Shown: positions 36,381 to 46,730, counted from the stretch's first letter. The stretch is 56,484 nt of DNA from Minisyncoccota bacterium (GCA_937936355.1 CALDDM010000030.1:1-56484), one strand, 5' to 3'. Made by a program: numbers and translations. Notes: generated by a model not told the origin, from the sequence alone.

Positions 36381-38208
36381 ATCGGTCATCATTCATTGTA
36401 AAGATGTCAAAGTCGTCAGCATCAATGATACGAATATAGTTTGCTTTGCGCTTACTTGGGAGGATCTCGTGTACAACTGGAACATCGTCACTGTAGAGTC
36501 GCTCAAAGTGATATGTTTGTGCGGGTGCATCCTCCTTTCTTCTGTGGCGGGGTGCATGTCGCTCTGTGAGATGTTTGCGTGTACGTGATGTGACAAAGTA
36601 GTCAAAGACCAGTTTTTGCTCAGCAATCGTCGAGGCAGTCACTGTTGTTTCACATGAGCCAACAAACACAGCGCAGACACCGGCCTTATCAGCCCAGATT
36701 GTCATCTCTCGCGCACCTGGAAGCGCATTGAGATACATAGCTGCCTGATAGCTACCATCACCCATATCTTTGATGTTAAGGACGTCATCCTGTGGCAAGA
36801 GTTCACTCACAAAACTGAAGTAGTATGGACGGGCCATGAAAAGGTTAAGGAGGAGAATGCCAGCGACGACGATAGATACAGCAATCTGAATCGCAGTTTT
36901 ACGTGCATTCAGAATCTGCGTAAGCCCATAAGCCGCAACAATAAAGACTAGGGGAAAAGCAGCAACTTGATAGCGTAGGATCGTAGTGACGCCGCTGATC
37001 GCAGAGCCGAGATAGTACAGCGGCGGAAAGAGAAGGAGGATTGCATAAAGCCACTGCAATGCCTGTGAGGATTTCCTCGCAAGAAGATAGAGACCAATGA
37101 GAAAGGAAATGAGGATGGGTATTCCTATGGCAAAGATCAACACATAAAAATCAGCAAAAAAAGTCGTTAAAAATCCAAGGTCCCTGCCAGATGCCTTGGG
37201 AGACTGAAGGGAGAGTTGATAGTCAAAAGGTGACTGGAGATATGCAGTGACAATCGTAACAGTGATAATACCAAGCCAACCAGCAGCAATAGAAGGAAGA
37301 AGGTGTTGTTTCCAGCGAGTAAGTCTACAGAGAAGGTGTGTAATTAGTGATGTGCGGGAGGCATAAAGATCAGCGATAAGAACGATCATGCCAAGTACAT
37401 AGAATTTCCAAATAGGCTCAAATGCCTGAGAAAGAATGGTGCCCTCGAGTATATGTTCAGGTCGGACCCAAATACTTGGAAGGAGGAGACAGTATGCCAA
37501 AAGAGCGACAAGGATACTCCAGAGCATGCCACGGAAGTTCTTTTTGAGAAGTGTGCGCATGTGGTGCGTCTCTGTGGTGTGGTAGAGTGCGTGTACGACA
37601 ATCGCAAGAGGGAGGACAATCAGCAAAATGTTCATGACATACTTGGTAAGGAGGCCCAAGCCAAGAAGAATGCCAGTAAGGATGATGTGTGTCCAGTTTC
37701 GCTGTTGAAGTTGCAACAGAAAAGAAAGTAGTGTAAGCGGGAGAAGAATCCAAAGGAGTGCGTCAGGGTTCAAGATCCTTGTGACACCAATAAGAATCGG
37801 TGAAACAGCAATAAACGCAAGTGAGGCAATGGCTATTTTTGTGCCAAGGAGACGCATGACAAGGTAAAAAAACAGTGGTAAAAGAGCTGTGACAGCAAGC
37901 ACAATCGGAATACGCATAGCACCAATAAGGTCGCTACGAAATTCTGGGGTTTCAGTATCACGGATCTCATGTGGACGCACATGCTTCGTCAAGCCGTAGC
38001 CTCCGAGAATGGCAATGGTTACACCAGGCTTATCACTAGGTCGGACGTGGTGCAGATCACCCTCGGCAAGGTTGTGCCAATACTGCTCTATACGGTCATA
38101 TGCCCATAACGGCTCATCAACAAGTGCTTGTTTGCTAATGTCCAGAAGACCAAAAAACATAAAGATCAAGCAGAGTATAATTGCGGCAATCCAATGGTGT
38201 TTAAGCAT
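36379..38208 (-). CDS. GT-C / ArnT-PMT-like membrane glycosyltransferase
   Basis: MLKHHWIAAIILCLIFMFFGLLDISKQALVDEPLWAYDRIEQYW...KPGVTIAILGG; many TM helices; start refined from 38427. Confidence 0.75.
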   Translation of the reverse strand: MLKHHWIAAIILCLIFMFFGLLDISKQALVDEPLWAYDRIEQYWHNLAEGDLHHVRPSDKPGVTIAILGGYGLTKHVRPHEIRDTETPEFRSDLIGAMRIPIVLAVTALLPLFFYLVMRLLGTKIAIASLAFIAVSPILIGVTRILNPDALLWILLPLTLLSFLLQLQQRNWTHIILTGILLGLGLLTKYVMNILLIVLPLAIVVHALYHTTETHHMRTLLKKNFRGMLWSILVALLAYCLLLPSIWVRPEHILEGTILSQAFEPIWKFYVLGMIVLIADLYASRTSLITHLLCRLTRWKQHLLPSIAAGWLGIITVTIVTAYLQSPFDYQLSLQSPKASGRDLGFLTTFFADFYVLIFAIGIPILISFLIGLYLLARKSSQALQWLYAILLLFPPLYYLGSAISGVTTILRYQVAAFPLVFIVAAYGLTQILNARKTAIQIAVSIVVAGILLLNLFMARPYYFSFVSELLPQDDVLNIKDMGDGSYQAAMYLNALPGAREMTIWADKAGVCAVFVGSCETTVTASTIAEQKLVFDYFVTSRTRKHLTERHAPRHRRKEDAPAQTYHFERLYSDDVPVVHEILPSKRKANYIRIIDADDFDIFTMNDDR

Positions 38209-38233
38209 AAAGAGAGGATAAAAAGGAGGGATA

Positions 38234-39871
38234 ATGTCTGCGGTAGCTGAAATGCTCTTTACGCATCGCAGTATGAACCGTACAATAAATATAATGATTA
38301 TAGCAAAGAAATCACAAAAATACTGGATCTGGATTGCACTGGCTGCAATTGTACTTGTCGGAGGTTTTTTGCGCACACTGTCTCTTGGGGAGCGGCCATT
38401 TGTGGCGGATGAATTCCTTGATATCAATGCAACATATGGCTATCACCAAACAGGAAGTTGGCAGGCATGGGACTTTAACCAGGAGCAGCCGAGTATAAGG
38501 GACAATCCAGCAAGTGATCGCAGGGCATGGATGTACCGCGTACAAGTTGCATCGCTCTTTTCATATTTGCCACCAGTAGAATGGGTAGCGCGGTCCATAA
38601 GTGTACTATGGAGCATTCTCACAATAGTAATTATCTATGGGGTGACATATAGCTGGACAAAGAGTGCGCGCATAGGACTTATCGCATCGGCACTGTTCGC
38701 TGTCAGTATTCCGGCAATTGAAATTGGGAGGACACTGCGCATGTACAGTATGTTTGCGCCAATTTTTCTCTTGTTATCATGGAGCGTGTCACAATTTTTT
38801 GGGCGATCTTTTGCGGGTTATCGAATCACACAGTCTCGATGGATGAGTCTGGTAAATTTTGACTTCAAATATCTCGTGGTAAGTGTGCTGCTATCTCTCC
38901 TTGCAGCACACTTACATCTCTTAACCCTCAATCTGGCATTCGTTTTGCTCAGTTTCGTTTGTGTGATGTGGGCGTATGGCGTGAGATATAAGGAGGGTAT
39001 GACTATCTTTCGATACGGTGTGTATAGTGCTGTAGCTGTAGCATGTTTGGTTATAGGTGGCACGGTAATTACAATGTTTGCCGATATGCCACACCTTCTC
39101 AAGTTTAATGACAACACTGGATACATAGAACATATTTTACGACACTTTTGGCATCCTGTTCTTGGGGCAATGTTGATCCTCTGGGGAATCATTGTAAGCT
39201 TCACGAGGCGCGATGACCAAACAGTTTCGCGAATATGGGTCAGCGTGACGGCCCTCACGATCGTTACATGTGCAACATTCTTGTGGAATCGCAATGTAGG
39301 TGCGCAGTACATATATTTTGTCCAACCATTTATACTGATTCTCACAGCTATAGGGCTCGATCATCTATATGAAGAATTTCAAAAAGCCTTTTCCGCAAAA
39401 AGACTACAAAGAGGATTCTGGATTGTCGCGATAATACTACTGCCACACTATGGGTATTTTTTTCTCGAAAACAACACGTACAATCTGACAGCAGCATCTG
39501 AGACGCCAGACTATCGTAAAGTTTTTGACTATGTAAAGGATCACGGCAGAGCGGGTGAGCCACTTGTGACAAGAAATTTTCGGAACTACTACTATGGAGG
39601 GATAGGATTTGATGTGACAGACTTTGGATCAGAGCGATCACAGGAAAAACTTGATGCAGAGGGTAAATTTGCCAAGATTACCTCTGATGTCCTACGTGAT
39701 ATCCAAAAGGAAAATCCAACGGGGTGGTTTGTCTATACAGATAATGATGAAAATTTTATTAGTAAAGATGCGAGGGTGTACGCGCAAGAGAACTTCCAGC
39801 GCATAACAGATTCACCATTATTACGCGGAAAGATATTTGTTTATCGTTGGGGTAAAGATCACGTGAAATAA
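38234..39871 (+). CDS. GT-C type membrane glycosyltransferase (GT39-like)
   Basis: GGFLRTLSLGERPFVADEFLDINATYGYHQTG; multiple TM; AAGGAGG upstream of ATG 38234. Confidence 0.75.
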   Translation: MSAVAEMLFTHRSMNRTINIMIIAKKSQKYWIWIALAAIVLVGGFLRTLSLGERPFVADEFLDINATYGYHQTGSWQAWDFNQEQPSIRDNPASDRRAWMYRVQVASLFSYLPPVEWVARSISVLWSILTIVIIYGVTYSWTKSARIGLIASALFAVSIPAIEIGRTLRMYSMFAPIFLLLSWSVSQFFGRSFAGYRITQSRWMSLVNFDFKYLVVSVLLSLLAAHLHLLTLNLAFVLLSFVCVMWAYGVRYKEGMTIFRYGVYSAVAVACLVIGGTVITMFADMPHLLKFNDNTGYIEHILRHFWHPVLGAMLILWGIIVSFTRRDDQTVSRIWVSVTALTIVTCATFLWNRNVGAQYIYFVQPFILILTAIGLDHLYEEFQKAFSAKRLQRGFWIVAIILLPHYGYFFLENNTYNLTAASETPDYRKVFDYVKDHGRAGEPLVTRNFRNYYYGGIGFDVTDFGSERSQEKLDAEGKFAKITSDVLRDIQKENPTGWFVYTDNDENFISKDARVYAQENFQRITDSPLLRGKIFVYRWGKDHVK

Positions 39872-41539
39872 ATGAGAAAATTCATGAAAGGCATGCGTGT
39901 AGATCACTATGTCATCCTTGCTCTTATTATGGTAATGGGTATTTTCCTGCGATCGTGGGACTATGCAAGTACATTACATTTTGAGTTGGATCAAGCGCGT
40001 GACATGTATGTGGTGCACGATGCAATGACGACTGGTCAGTGGCCGGTTTATGGACCCATGGCACGAGGAAGTGAGTTATTTCTGGGCCCACTCTTTTACT
40101 ATGGACAAATTATCACTGGGAAGATTTTTGGTGTGAGGCCAGAGGTGATCGCATTTGCAGAAACAATTTTAAGCATTCTAGTTTTGCCTCTAGTATTTGT
40201 GCTTGCGCGACGGACATTTAGTTTACAGACAGCAATTAGTGTGACAGCAATTGTTGCGTCATCTGCATTTTTTGTTACATATGGCCGTTTCGCGTGGAAC
40301 CCTAACGCAATGATTTTTTGGGGTCTATTACTCACATATTGTGTGGTATCGCTTTCAGATAAGCAGCAGCGATATAAGGCAATCTGCATCGCAGGAGGAA
40401 TTGGCTTTTCAGCTAGCGCTTTGATGCAGCTCCATTTCATTGCTTTTTTATGTGTTCCTCTGACTTTGGTGATTTATTACGCCGTGAGGATGGCGCAAGG
40501 TAGTGAGTATGACTGGCGTCTGTTGGTGTGTGGAGTTGTAGCCTTTTTGCTGCCCACAATGCCAATGATTGCTCAGGAGGTCAATTCATCAGGCGCAACG
40601 ACAAAGGCTCTCTATGAAACGATACGCGACAAAGGCAATCGAGACAACGACCATCATGTGATTGAAAAAATTGTCAGGAGTACCCAAAAATCCTCAACAT
40701 ATCTCCTGACGACAATGGTTCCAAGCAAGTATGCAGGCACTACGCTCAAGACAAGGGGAAAGGACTTCATTTGCGACAATGGTTGCAAAGTGAAAATGCC
40801 ATATTTAGTCTTTTCCCTGGCATTTCTTATGGTGGGGATTCTCTGCGCTGTACGATTGCGAGATTGTGCTAATGGTAATATAACAATTCTTATGAGTGTG
40901 TGGCTCGTGATAGGAGGCGTATTCCTCACATTACTGGCATACCAGATATCACCAAGATTTTATCTTTTTCTGGCACCACCGATCATATTTCTATGGGCAT
41001 GCGTAGTGGAGGCAGGTTTCCGACGTTTCACATACATTACAACAATCGCAGTATTGATGATCGTAAGCATGAACATACATGGTACGATCATCGAGTATCG
41101 TCTGCTTAAGGCATCACAAACAGAGGCGATAAGGACAGGTTCAGATAATATTCTTGGGAGAAGTAGTCGTGTAACGCTTGGAGCATTACGCAAAGCGAGT
41201 GACATTATAACAAGTGATCAAATGCAAGTAAATTTTGTCATAGTCGGCGACAATCGATATGCCCGTGCCCTGCACTACCTTGTCGACAAGGAGGGTGGCG
41301 ATAAGAGGTTATTATGCTACGCAAAACGCGGTGGATTGCCTGAGGTAGAGTATGCTTACAACGAAATATGGCTCCTCGTGCGAGAGCAAACACGCAAGCA
41401 AATCCCAGGCGCTCTCGAGCAGTCTCACACAGTGCAGGAGTCATACAATATAGGGACGATTAATTTGTACAAATTATCATCAAAAAAAGAAGGTAATTCT
41501 GCAAAAGGTGATTTGCCACAAAAGTGTCATGTGCGATAA
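39872..41539 (+). CDS. GT-C type membrane glycosyltransferase
   Basis: LRSWDYASTLHFELDQARDMYVVHDA; LGPLFYYGQI; YGRFAWNPNAMIF; immediately follows the previous gene. Confidence 0.75.
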   Translation: MRKFMKGMRVDHYVILALIMVMGIFLRSWDYASTLHFELDQARDMYVVHDAMTTGQWPVYGPMARGSELFLGPLFYYGQIITGKIFGVRPEVIAFAETILSILVLPLVFVLARRTFSLQTAISVTAIVASSAFFVTYGRFAWNPNAMIFWGLLLTYCVVSLSDKQQRYKAICIAGGIGFSASALMQLHFIAFLCVPLTLVIYYAVRMAQGSEYDWRLLVCGVVAFLLPTMPMIAQEVNSSGATTKALYETIRDKGNRDNDHHVIEKIVRSTQKSSTYLLTTMVPSKYAGTTLKTRGKDFICDNGCKVKMPYLVFSLAFLMVGILCAVRLRDCANGNITILMSVWLVIGGVFLTLLAYQISPRFYLFLAPPIIFLWACVVEAGFRRFTYITTIAVLMIVSMNIHGTIIEYRLLKASQTEAIRTGSDNILGRSSRVTLGALRKASDIITSDQMQVNFVIVGDNRYARALHYLVDKEGGDKRLLCYAKRGGLPEVEYAYNEIWLLVREQTRKQIPGALEQSHTVQESYNIGTINLYKLSSKKEGNSAKGDLPQKCHVR

Positions 41540-41572
41540 TGAGGGGTAAGAAAAATTCTAAGGTAACTGCAA

Positions 41573-43393
41573 ATGTCGACCGAAAATAATAAGTGGGCAG
41601 TAATCACGCTCGTACTCATTGTGTGTGTCGGGGGTTTTTTTCGTTCGTATAACTTAGACTCATGGATGCACTACGAGCTCGATCAGGCACGAGATTTTCG
41701 AGTGATTTCTGCAGCATACGAAAAAGGTATTGGTGAGCTTCCACTACAAGGTCCAAAGGCTGCGGGCAATGTCTTCATAGATTCAGATGGAGATGGTGTG
41801 TCAGAGGACAAGACGACACTGCGATTGGGACCGCTATTCTACTACATCGAATACCTCAGTGCGGTTATCTTTGGTGCGACACCTGGAGAAAGTGTTATGC
41901 TGATAACGCTTTTAAGTATAGCAACGATACCCCTGTTTTACTTCTTTGCAAGGGAGTTTTTTCAGTCACGTCTTGCGCTAGCACTAACAGCACTCTTGGC
42001 AACATCACTGTACTTTGTTGTCTACAGTCGATTTGGGTGGAATCCAAACCTTATACCATTTTTTTCGCTAGCATCTGCATACTGCCTCTTGCAGACATCT
42101 CAGACAAAGCTTGCTAAGTCGGATCGCGGGAGATGGCTCGTCGGCGCGTCAGCTAGCTTTGCCTTCCTTTCAAATATGCACTTCCTAGCATTTACAGTAT
42201 TTCCAGTGATTTGCGTAGCCTATTTATTGTGGACACGGCCTGCGGTTCCATGGAAGTACTGGATCCTTGCTGTAGTAACATTTTGTGTGCTCAATACACC
42301 ACTAGTGATCAATGATATAAAAACAGGTGGGGAGAACTATAAAGCGTTCATAGCGTCAGTTCGTGGAGATGCTACCCAGGAAAGTGCATCTCTGGGTGTG
42401 AATATATTACGCAACGCAGCGGAGCATACAGAAATGGCATGGGTCGTATTAACTGGAGACCAAAAAATAAAAACCCCTAAGCCCTCCAAGGACGGCACAA
42501 TTGCATGTGACGAGTTGTGTAAAAAATCTCTTGCAAAATCTCTCGCGACTGTCGGATATCTATTCGGCGGGTGGATTAGCTGGCTCATAGCACTGAAAAA
42601 TGCTAAAACAAGGCGGCAAAAAAACTTTCTACGCATGACAGGTCTATGGGGTCTTGTGACATTTGTCATCTATACGCCACTAGCATTTGATTTTGCTCCA
42701 CGATTCTTTTTGCTCCAAGCACCAATTTTCATAATTTTCTTAGGCTTGATTACGCAGGGTGTGATGGATACGCAGAGGCCACGCTTGGTTATTGCAGTAA
42801 AAGTAGTTCTGCTGATCACGATCCTTGGAAATGCGTACTTTGTTGCAGCGCACTTCAAGGAAAGGTCCATTGCAGGAAATGACACAACTTTCCGCCTGGT
42901 ACCCAGTGATCTGATCCTGAAGGAAAAAACACGGGTCAACCTTGGACAGATGGAAGAGGTTGTTGATGCTATGGTAGACGAACACACGCAAAACGGGGAA
43001 ATGATATTTATGGAGGCGCAAGCAGAGCTCAAGAGGGCATTCTGGGAAAGAATAGAGAGTAATGATTTCTACTCAGTAGGCAAGGTGGGGGATTTGCGCA
43101 CACAATATCTGGGAGGAAACTACTATATTGTAGTGCGAACACAATCAGACTTTCAGCGATATTTTGAGAAATTCGAGCCTTATTACATAATTCAAAATGT
43201 GGAAACTTTCGGAACATTGACCCTTTATACACTAAAAGTACGCAACAGCGAAGGTTTGGTAGCGCTGCCAGATATCGAGGATAGCCCAGATCCCCAATTC
43301 TCAAGCTCTGCGCAAGTTCGCTACTTATGGCGTCAGGTATTCCAGGGTTGCACATACGACTACACAACTAGGCGGTGTGAGATGGGTAAGTAG
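41573..43393 (+). CDS. GT-C type membrane glycosyltransferase with EF-hand-like insertion
   Basis: FRSYNLDSWMHYELDQARDFRVISAA; IDSDGDGVSEDKTTLRLGPLFYYIEYL; YSRFGWNPNLIPFF; paralogous to 39872..41539. Confidence 0.78.
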   Translation: MSTENNKWAVITLVLIVCVGGFFRSYNLDSWMHYELDQARDFRVISAAYEKGIGELPLQGPKAAGNVFIDSDGDGVSEDKTTLRLGPLFYYIEYLSAVIFGATPGESVMLITLLSIATIPLFYFFAREFFQSRLALALTALLATSLYFVVYSRFGWNPNLIPFFSLASAYCLLQTSQTKLAKSDRGRWLVGASASFAFLSNMHFLAFTVFPVICVAYLLWTRPAVPWKYWILAVVTFCVLNTPLVINDIKTGGENYKAFIASVRGDATQESASLGVNILRNAAEHTEMAWVVLTGDQKIKTPKPSKDGTIACDELCKKSLAKSLATVGYLFGGWISWLIALKNAKTRRQKNFLRMTGLWGLVTFVIYTPLAFDFAPRFFLLQAPIFIIFLGLITQGVMDTQRPRLVIAVKVVLLITILGNAYFVAAHFKERSIAGNDTTFRLVPSDLILKEKTRVNLGQMEEVVDAMVDEHTQNGEMIFMEAQAELKRAFWERIESNDFYSVGKVGDLRTQYLGGNYYIVVRTQSDFQRYFEKFEPYYIIQNVETFGTLTLYTLKVRNSEGLVALPDIEDSPDPQFSSSAQVRYLWRQVFQGCTYDYTTRRCEMGK

Positions 43394-43414
43394 GAATCAA
43401 GGGATTTCACCATT

Positions 43415-43443
43415 TTGCAAAACTGCAGAAATGTCGCTATACT
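43415..43443 (+). promoter_or_regulatory. sigma70-like promoter for secDF
   Basis: TTGCAA (43415-43420), 17-nt spacer, TATACT (43438-43443). Confidence 0.65.
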
Positions 43444-43474
43444 TGGAAGTATTAAATATTTGTTGGATTTACTT

Positions 43475-46132
43475 ATGAAACATGCGTTTCCTGCTGGGAG
43501 ATTACTCCTTATCCTTTTTTTGGTGTGTACTGTAGTAGCGCTAGCCATCGGCCGGTTTCCACTGGGTGGACCAGTTGCAACATGGCTTGATGAGCTCGAT
43601 GTCAATCTTGGTCTCGACCTGCGAGGCGGATTTCATCTTGAATATGAAGTAGATCTCACAAAGGTTGATCCAGCAGCGCATGAAGACGCCCTCAATGCAG
43701 TGCAGGCAGTTATTGAACGTCGAGTAAACGCATTTGGCGTAGGAGAGCCAATCGTGCAAATTGCACGTCGTGGAACTGACCGTTTTCTCATCGTGGAGCT
43801 CCCTGGGATCAAGGACGTGGAGCAAGCAAAGCAAATTATCAAAGAAACACCTGCTCTTGAGTTTCGTGAAGAGCGGACGACACAAGAAATAGACGCATAT
43901 TTTGAGCCGCTCAATGTAGAGGTACGCGAAGGAGCACAAGCAGCCCTCGCGCGCATCACTAATGGAGAAGACTTCACAGAGGTTCAAAAAGAGGTAGATC
44001 CCTTTGCTGCGCTCAACTTGCAGGGCGGTGATGATCAGCAGCAAGAACCAGAGGTCCAATATGCAGCCAAGGGTGAGCTCGTTGGTGCACCAGCAATCGA
44101 AGCTGTGCTTTTTGATAACAATGTGGCACAAGGAGCGGTATACAACGAGATCGTTGAATCAGAAGTGGCATACCACATTGTACGCAAAGCAGATACACGA
44201 CAAAGTATTCCCGAAGCTGCGGAGGGCGAGGAGGTTGGCGATCCAGTGCAGGAGGTGGGCTACGAACTGATCACATTTATAAAACAGTCACAGCGCACCG
44301 ATCCAGGCGCAATCTACAAGGCAACAGAATTAACAGGGGAATTCCTCGACCGAGCTGAGGTGACGTATTCAGACATAGGAGTCACACGACCAGAGGTTTC
44401 AATCTTTTTCAACCCGCAGGGGGCTGAGATGTTTAGTGAGTTGACCAAGCGTAGCGTAGGAAAGACAATTGCGATTGCTGTAGATGATCAAATTGTTAGT
44501 GCGCCAAGTGTCTCTCAGGCATTGCACGGTGGTCAAGCACAGATTACAGGTAACTTTTCTCTTGAAGAGGCAACAAGGCTAGCTGGCAGGCTCAATGAAG
44601 GTGCGCTACCTGTTCCCATTGAGCTCGTGTCACAAGAGAGTGTAGACGCTTCTTTGGGTGCAAAGGCGCTGACAGTCAGTCTGAAAGCGGGTTTCATTGG
44701 TCTGCTTGCGGTGATGTTGTACATGCTTTTCTACTATCGCATACTCGGATTAGTTGCAGCGCTAGCAATAGCGTTCTATGCTGGAGCAATCATTGCGATC
44801 ATGAAGCTTTCAAGTGTGCTACCAGCAGGTCTCTCGATCACACTGACACTCTCAGGCATTGCGGGACTTATCCTATCAATTGGTATGGCTGTCGATGCTA
44901 ATATTCTGATCTTTGAAAGAATTCGTGAAGAATTACGTAGGGGACGCAGATTTGCACATGCACTTGAGGAAGGCTTTAAACGTGCGTGGTCCGCAATTCT
45001 TGATGGTAACATCTCGACAATCATTACGTGTTTAATCCTCATGATCATTGGGACTGGGTTCGTAAAAGGCTTTGCGATTATTCTGATCATCGGTGTTATT
45101 GTCTCACTCTTCACAGCCGTCTTCTTGGTTCGTATGGTGCTGCGTATGTTTGGTCCGCGGTTATTTGAAAAGTACCCAGAGCTGATTGGTGGAACATCCA
45201 CAGAAAAGCGCACAAAGATATTTGAAATCATTGGAAAAAGGGGTGTGACGTATGTACTCTCTGGCATCTTGATGCTGATGAGTGTGGGGGCTGTTGCACT
45301 TTTTGGACTCAAGCCAGGAATTGACTTTACGGGTGGTACGCTCATCAAGGTGCAAGCAAGCACTGGAACAACTATCACAAAAGATGCGCTATGCAAAAAC
45401 TTGCCAGAAAATATCTGTGCACAAAGCTTCACAGTTCAGAAGTCTGAAGACGACACATACAACATTCGGTATGTTGCCTCGACGGAAGAGCACAACCAGC
45501 AAGTTCGTGATGCTCTGGCAAGTATTGATCCTGAGGTAAAGGAGTTAAGTGCCGCCTTTGTGGGATCAAAGATCTCAGATCAGCTCAGAGGAAATGCCTT
45601 AACAGCTATATTGCTTGTTGTTGCGATGATCCTTATTTACATCGCCTATGCATTCCGTAAAATTTCTTTCCCAGTATCATCATGGAGCTATGGATTTACA
45701 GCTGTGGTGGCGCTCATCCATGACATCATGATAGTCCTTGGCCTCTTTGCAATTTTTGGAAGGTTTGCAGGCGTTGAAGTGGGTATTCCATTTATAGCTG
45801 CTCTTTTGACGATTCTTGGGTACTCTGTCAATGACACAATCGTCGTTTACGATCGTGTACGTGAGAACATTCTCAGAACCAAAAACACTGACCAGTTCGA
45901 GGCGATTCTCAATCAATCAATTAGCGAAACGCTGGCGCGGTCTTTCAACACGTCGTTGACAGTTGTCGTTGTGCTTGTTGCGATGATTATGTGGGGCTCA
46001 AGTTCACTAGTGTGGTTTAGTGTTGCACTTCTGATTGGTGTGGTCGCAGGAACATACTCATCAATTTTCGTTGCAACTGCACTCGTAGCAACGATCTATC
46101 AGTACAAAAAAGCAAAAGGCCTCATCAAATAG
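43475..46132 (+). CDS. secDF: fused protein translocase SecD-SecF with parvulin-like insertion in the SecD P1 region
   Basis: LGLDLRGGFHLEYEVD; VGKTIAIAVDDQIVSAPSV; AVDANILIFERIREELRRG; SecF half KPGIDFTGGTLIKV, YSVNDTIVVYDRVREN; start moved downstream because 43415 lies in the -35 box. Confidence 0.95.
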   Translation: MKHAFPAGRLLLILFLVCTVVALAIGRFPLGGPVATWLDELDVNLGLDLRGGFHLEYEVDLTKVDPAAHEDALNAVQAVIERRVNAFGVGEPIVQIARRGTDRFLIVELPGIKDVEQAKQIIKETPALEFREERTTQEIDAYFEPLNVEVREGAQAALARITNGEDFTEVQKEVDPFAALNLQGGDDQQQEPEVQYAAKGELVGAPAIEAVLFDNNVAQGAVYNEIVESEVAYHIVRKADTRQSIPEAAEGEEVGDPVQEVGYELITFIKQSQRTDPGAIYKATELTGEFLDRAEVTYSDIGVTRPEVSIFFNPQGAEMFSELTKRSVGKTIAIAVDDQIVSAPSVSQALHGGQAQITGNFSLEEATRLAGRLNEGALPVPIELVSQESVDASLGAKALTVSLKAGFIGLLAVMLYMLFYYRILGLVAALAIAFYAGAIIAIMKLSSVLPAGLSITLTLSGIAGLILSIGMAVDANILIFERIREELRRGRRFAHALEEGFKRAWSAILDGNISTIITCLILMIIGTGFVKGFAIILIIGVIVSLFTAVFLVRMVLRMFGPRLFEKYPELIGGTSTEKRTKIFEIIGKRGVTYVLSGILMLMSVGAVALFGLKPGIDFTGGTLIKVQASTGTTITKDALCKNLPENICAQSFTVQKSEDDTYNIRYVASTEEHNQQVRDALASIDPEVKELSAAFVGSKISDQLRGNALTAILLVVAMILIYIAYAFRKISFPVSSWSYGFTAVVALIHDIMIVLGLFAIFGRFAGVEVGIPFIAALLTILGYSVNDTIVVYDRVRENILRTKNTDQFEAILNQSISETLARSFNTSLTVVVVLVAMIMWGSSSLVWFSVALLIGVVAGTYSSIFVATALVATIYQYKKAKGLIK

Positions 46133-46181
46133 GGCTAAGTTCAGGAGATAAAGTGACACAGATATACATTAAAAATGATCT

Positions 46182-46583
46182 ATGCTAGGAAAGTTATTCA
46201 AGAAAAAAGAAGAAAAAGAACAAGAGAAATTTGAAAAAGAGCTCGCAAAGCAAGAGGTTTCACAAAAATCAGTAGACGATGCGCAGAAAATGCTCGGCGG
46301 GGAAATGCCGGAGATTACTGATGAAATGATTGATCAAATGCTCGAAGGTTCTATACCAGGAATGCCAAAACTCGGCGCGATGCAAAAAATGGCACTCAAA
46401 GGCATCAAGAAAATGGACCCAAAGAAAAGAAAGGAACTCTTTGCACAAGCGATGGGTAAAGTGGCCTCAGGAGATGGCGAATCAAAAGAAGAGATGCTCG
46501 CGCAAATAGAGGAGATGCGTGCAGCAGGACAACTAAATTCAAAGCAATATAAAATTGCCAAGAAACGCCTTGGAATTAAGTAG
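46182..46583 (+). CDS. hypothetical Met-rich basic/acidic helical protein
   Basis: MLGKLFKKKEEKEQEKFEKEL...IDQMLEGSIPGMPKLGAMQKMALKGIKKMDPKKRKELFAQAM; follows secDF. Confidence 0.7.
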   Translation: MLGKLFKKKEEKEQEKFEKELAKQEVSQKSVDDAQKMLGGEMPEITDEMIDQMLEGSIPGMPKLGAMQKMALKGIKKMDPKKRKELFAQAMGKVASGDGESKEEMLAQIEEMRAAGQLNSKQYKIAKKRLGIK

Positions 46584-46730
46584 ATCTTGCATGTGCGCAG
46601 AACATGAAGATATGTAATGCACAACAAGAGCGAAGCTGGCAGTTGCAGTATATAATTACAGAGAACACTTGCATTGTTTTTGATGGTGTTGTATGATAGA
46701 TCGTTATTATAATATGTATACATTACCACT

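Noticed and set aside
44004-44270. Alternate-frame and antisense ORFs within core genes (for example 44004..44270, 43541..44131(-), 44776..45432(-), 803..1075)
   Set aside because: They lie inside well-supported secDF and ribosomal CDSs and resemble no protein family.
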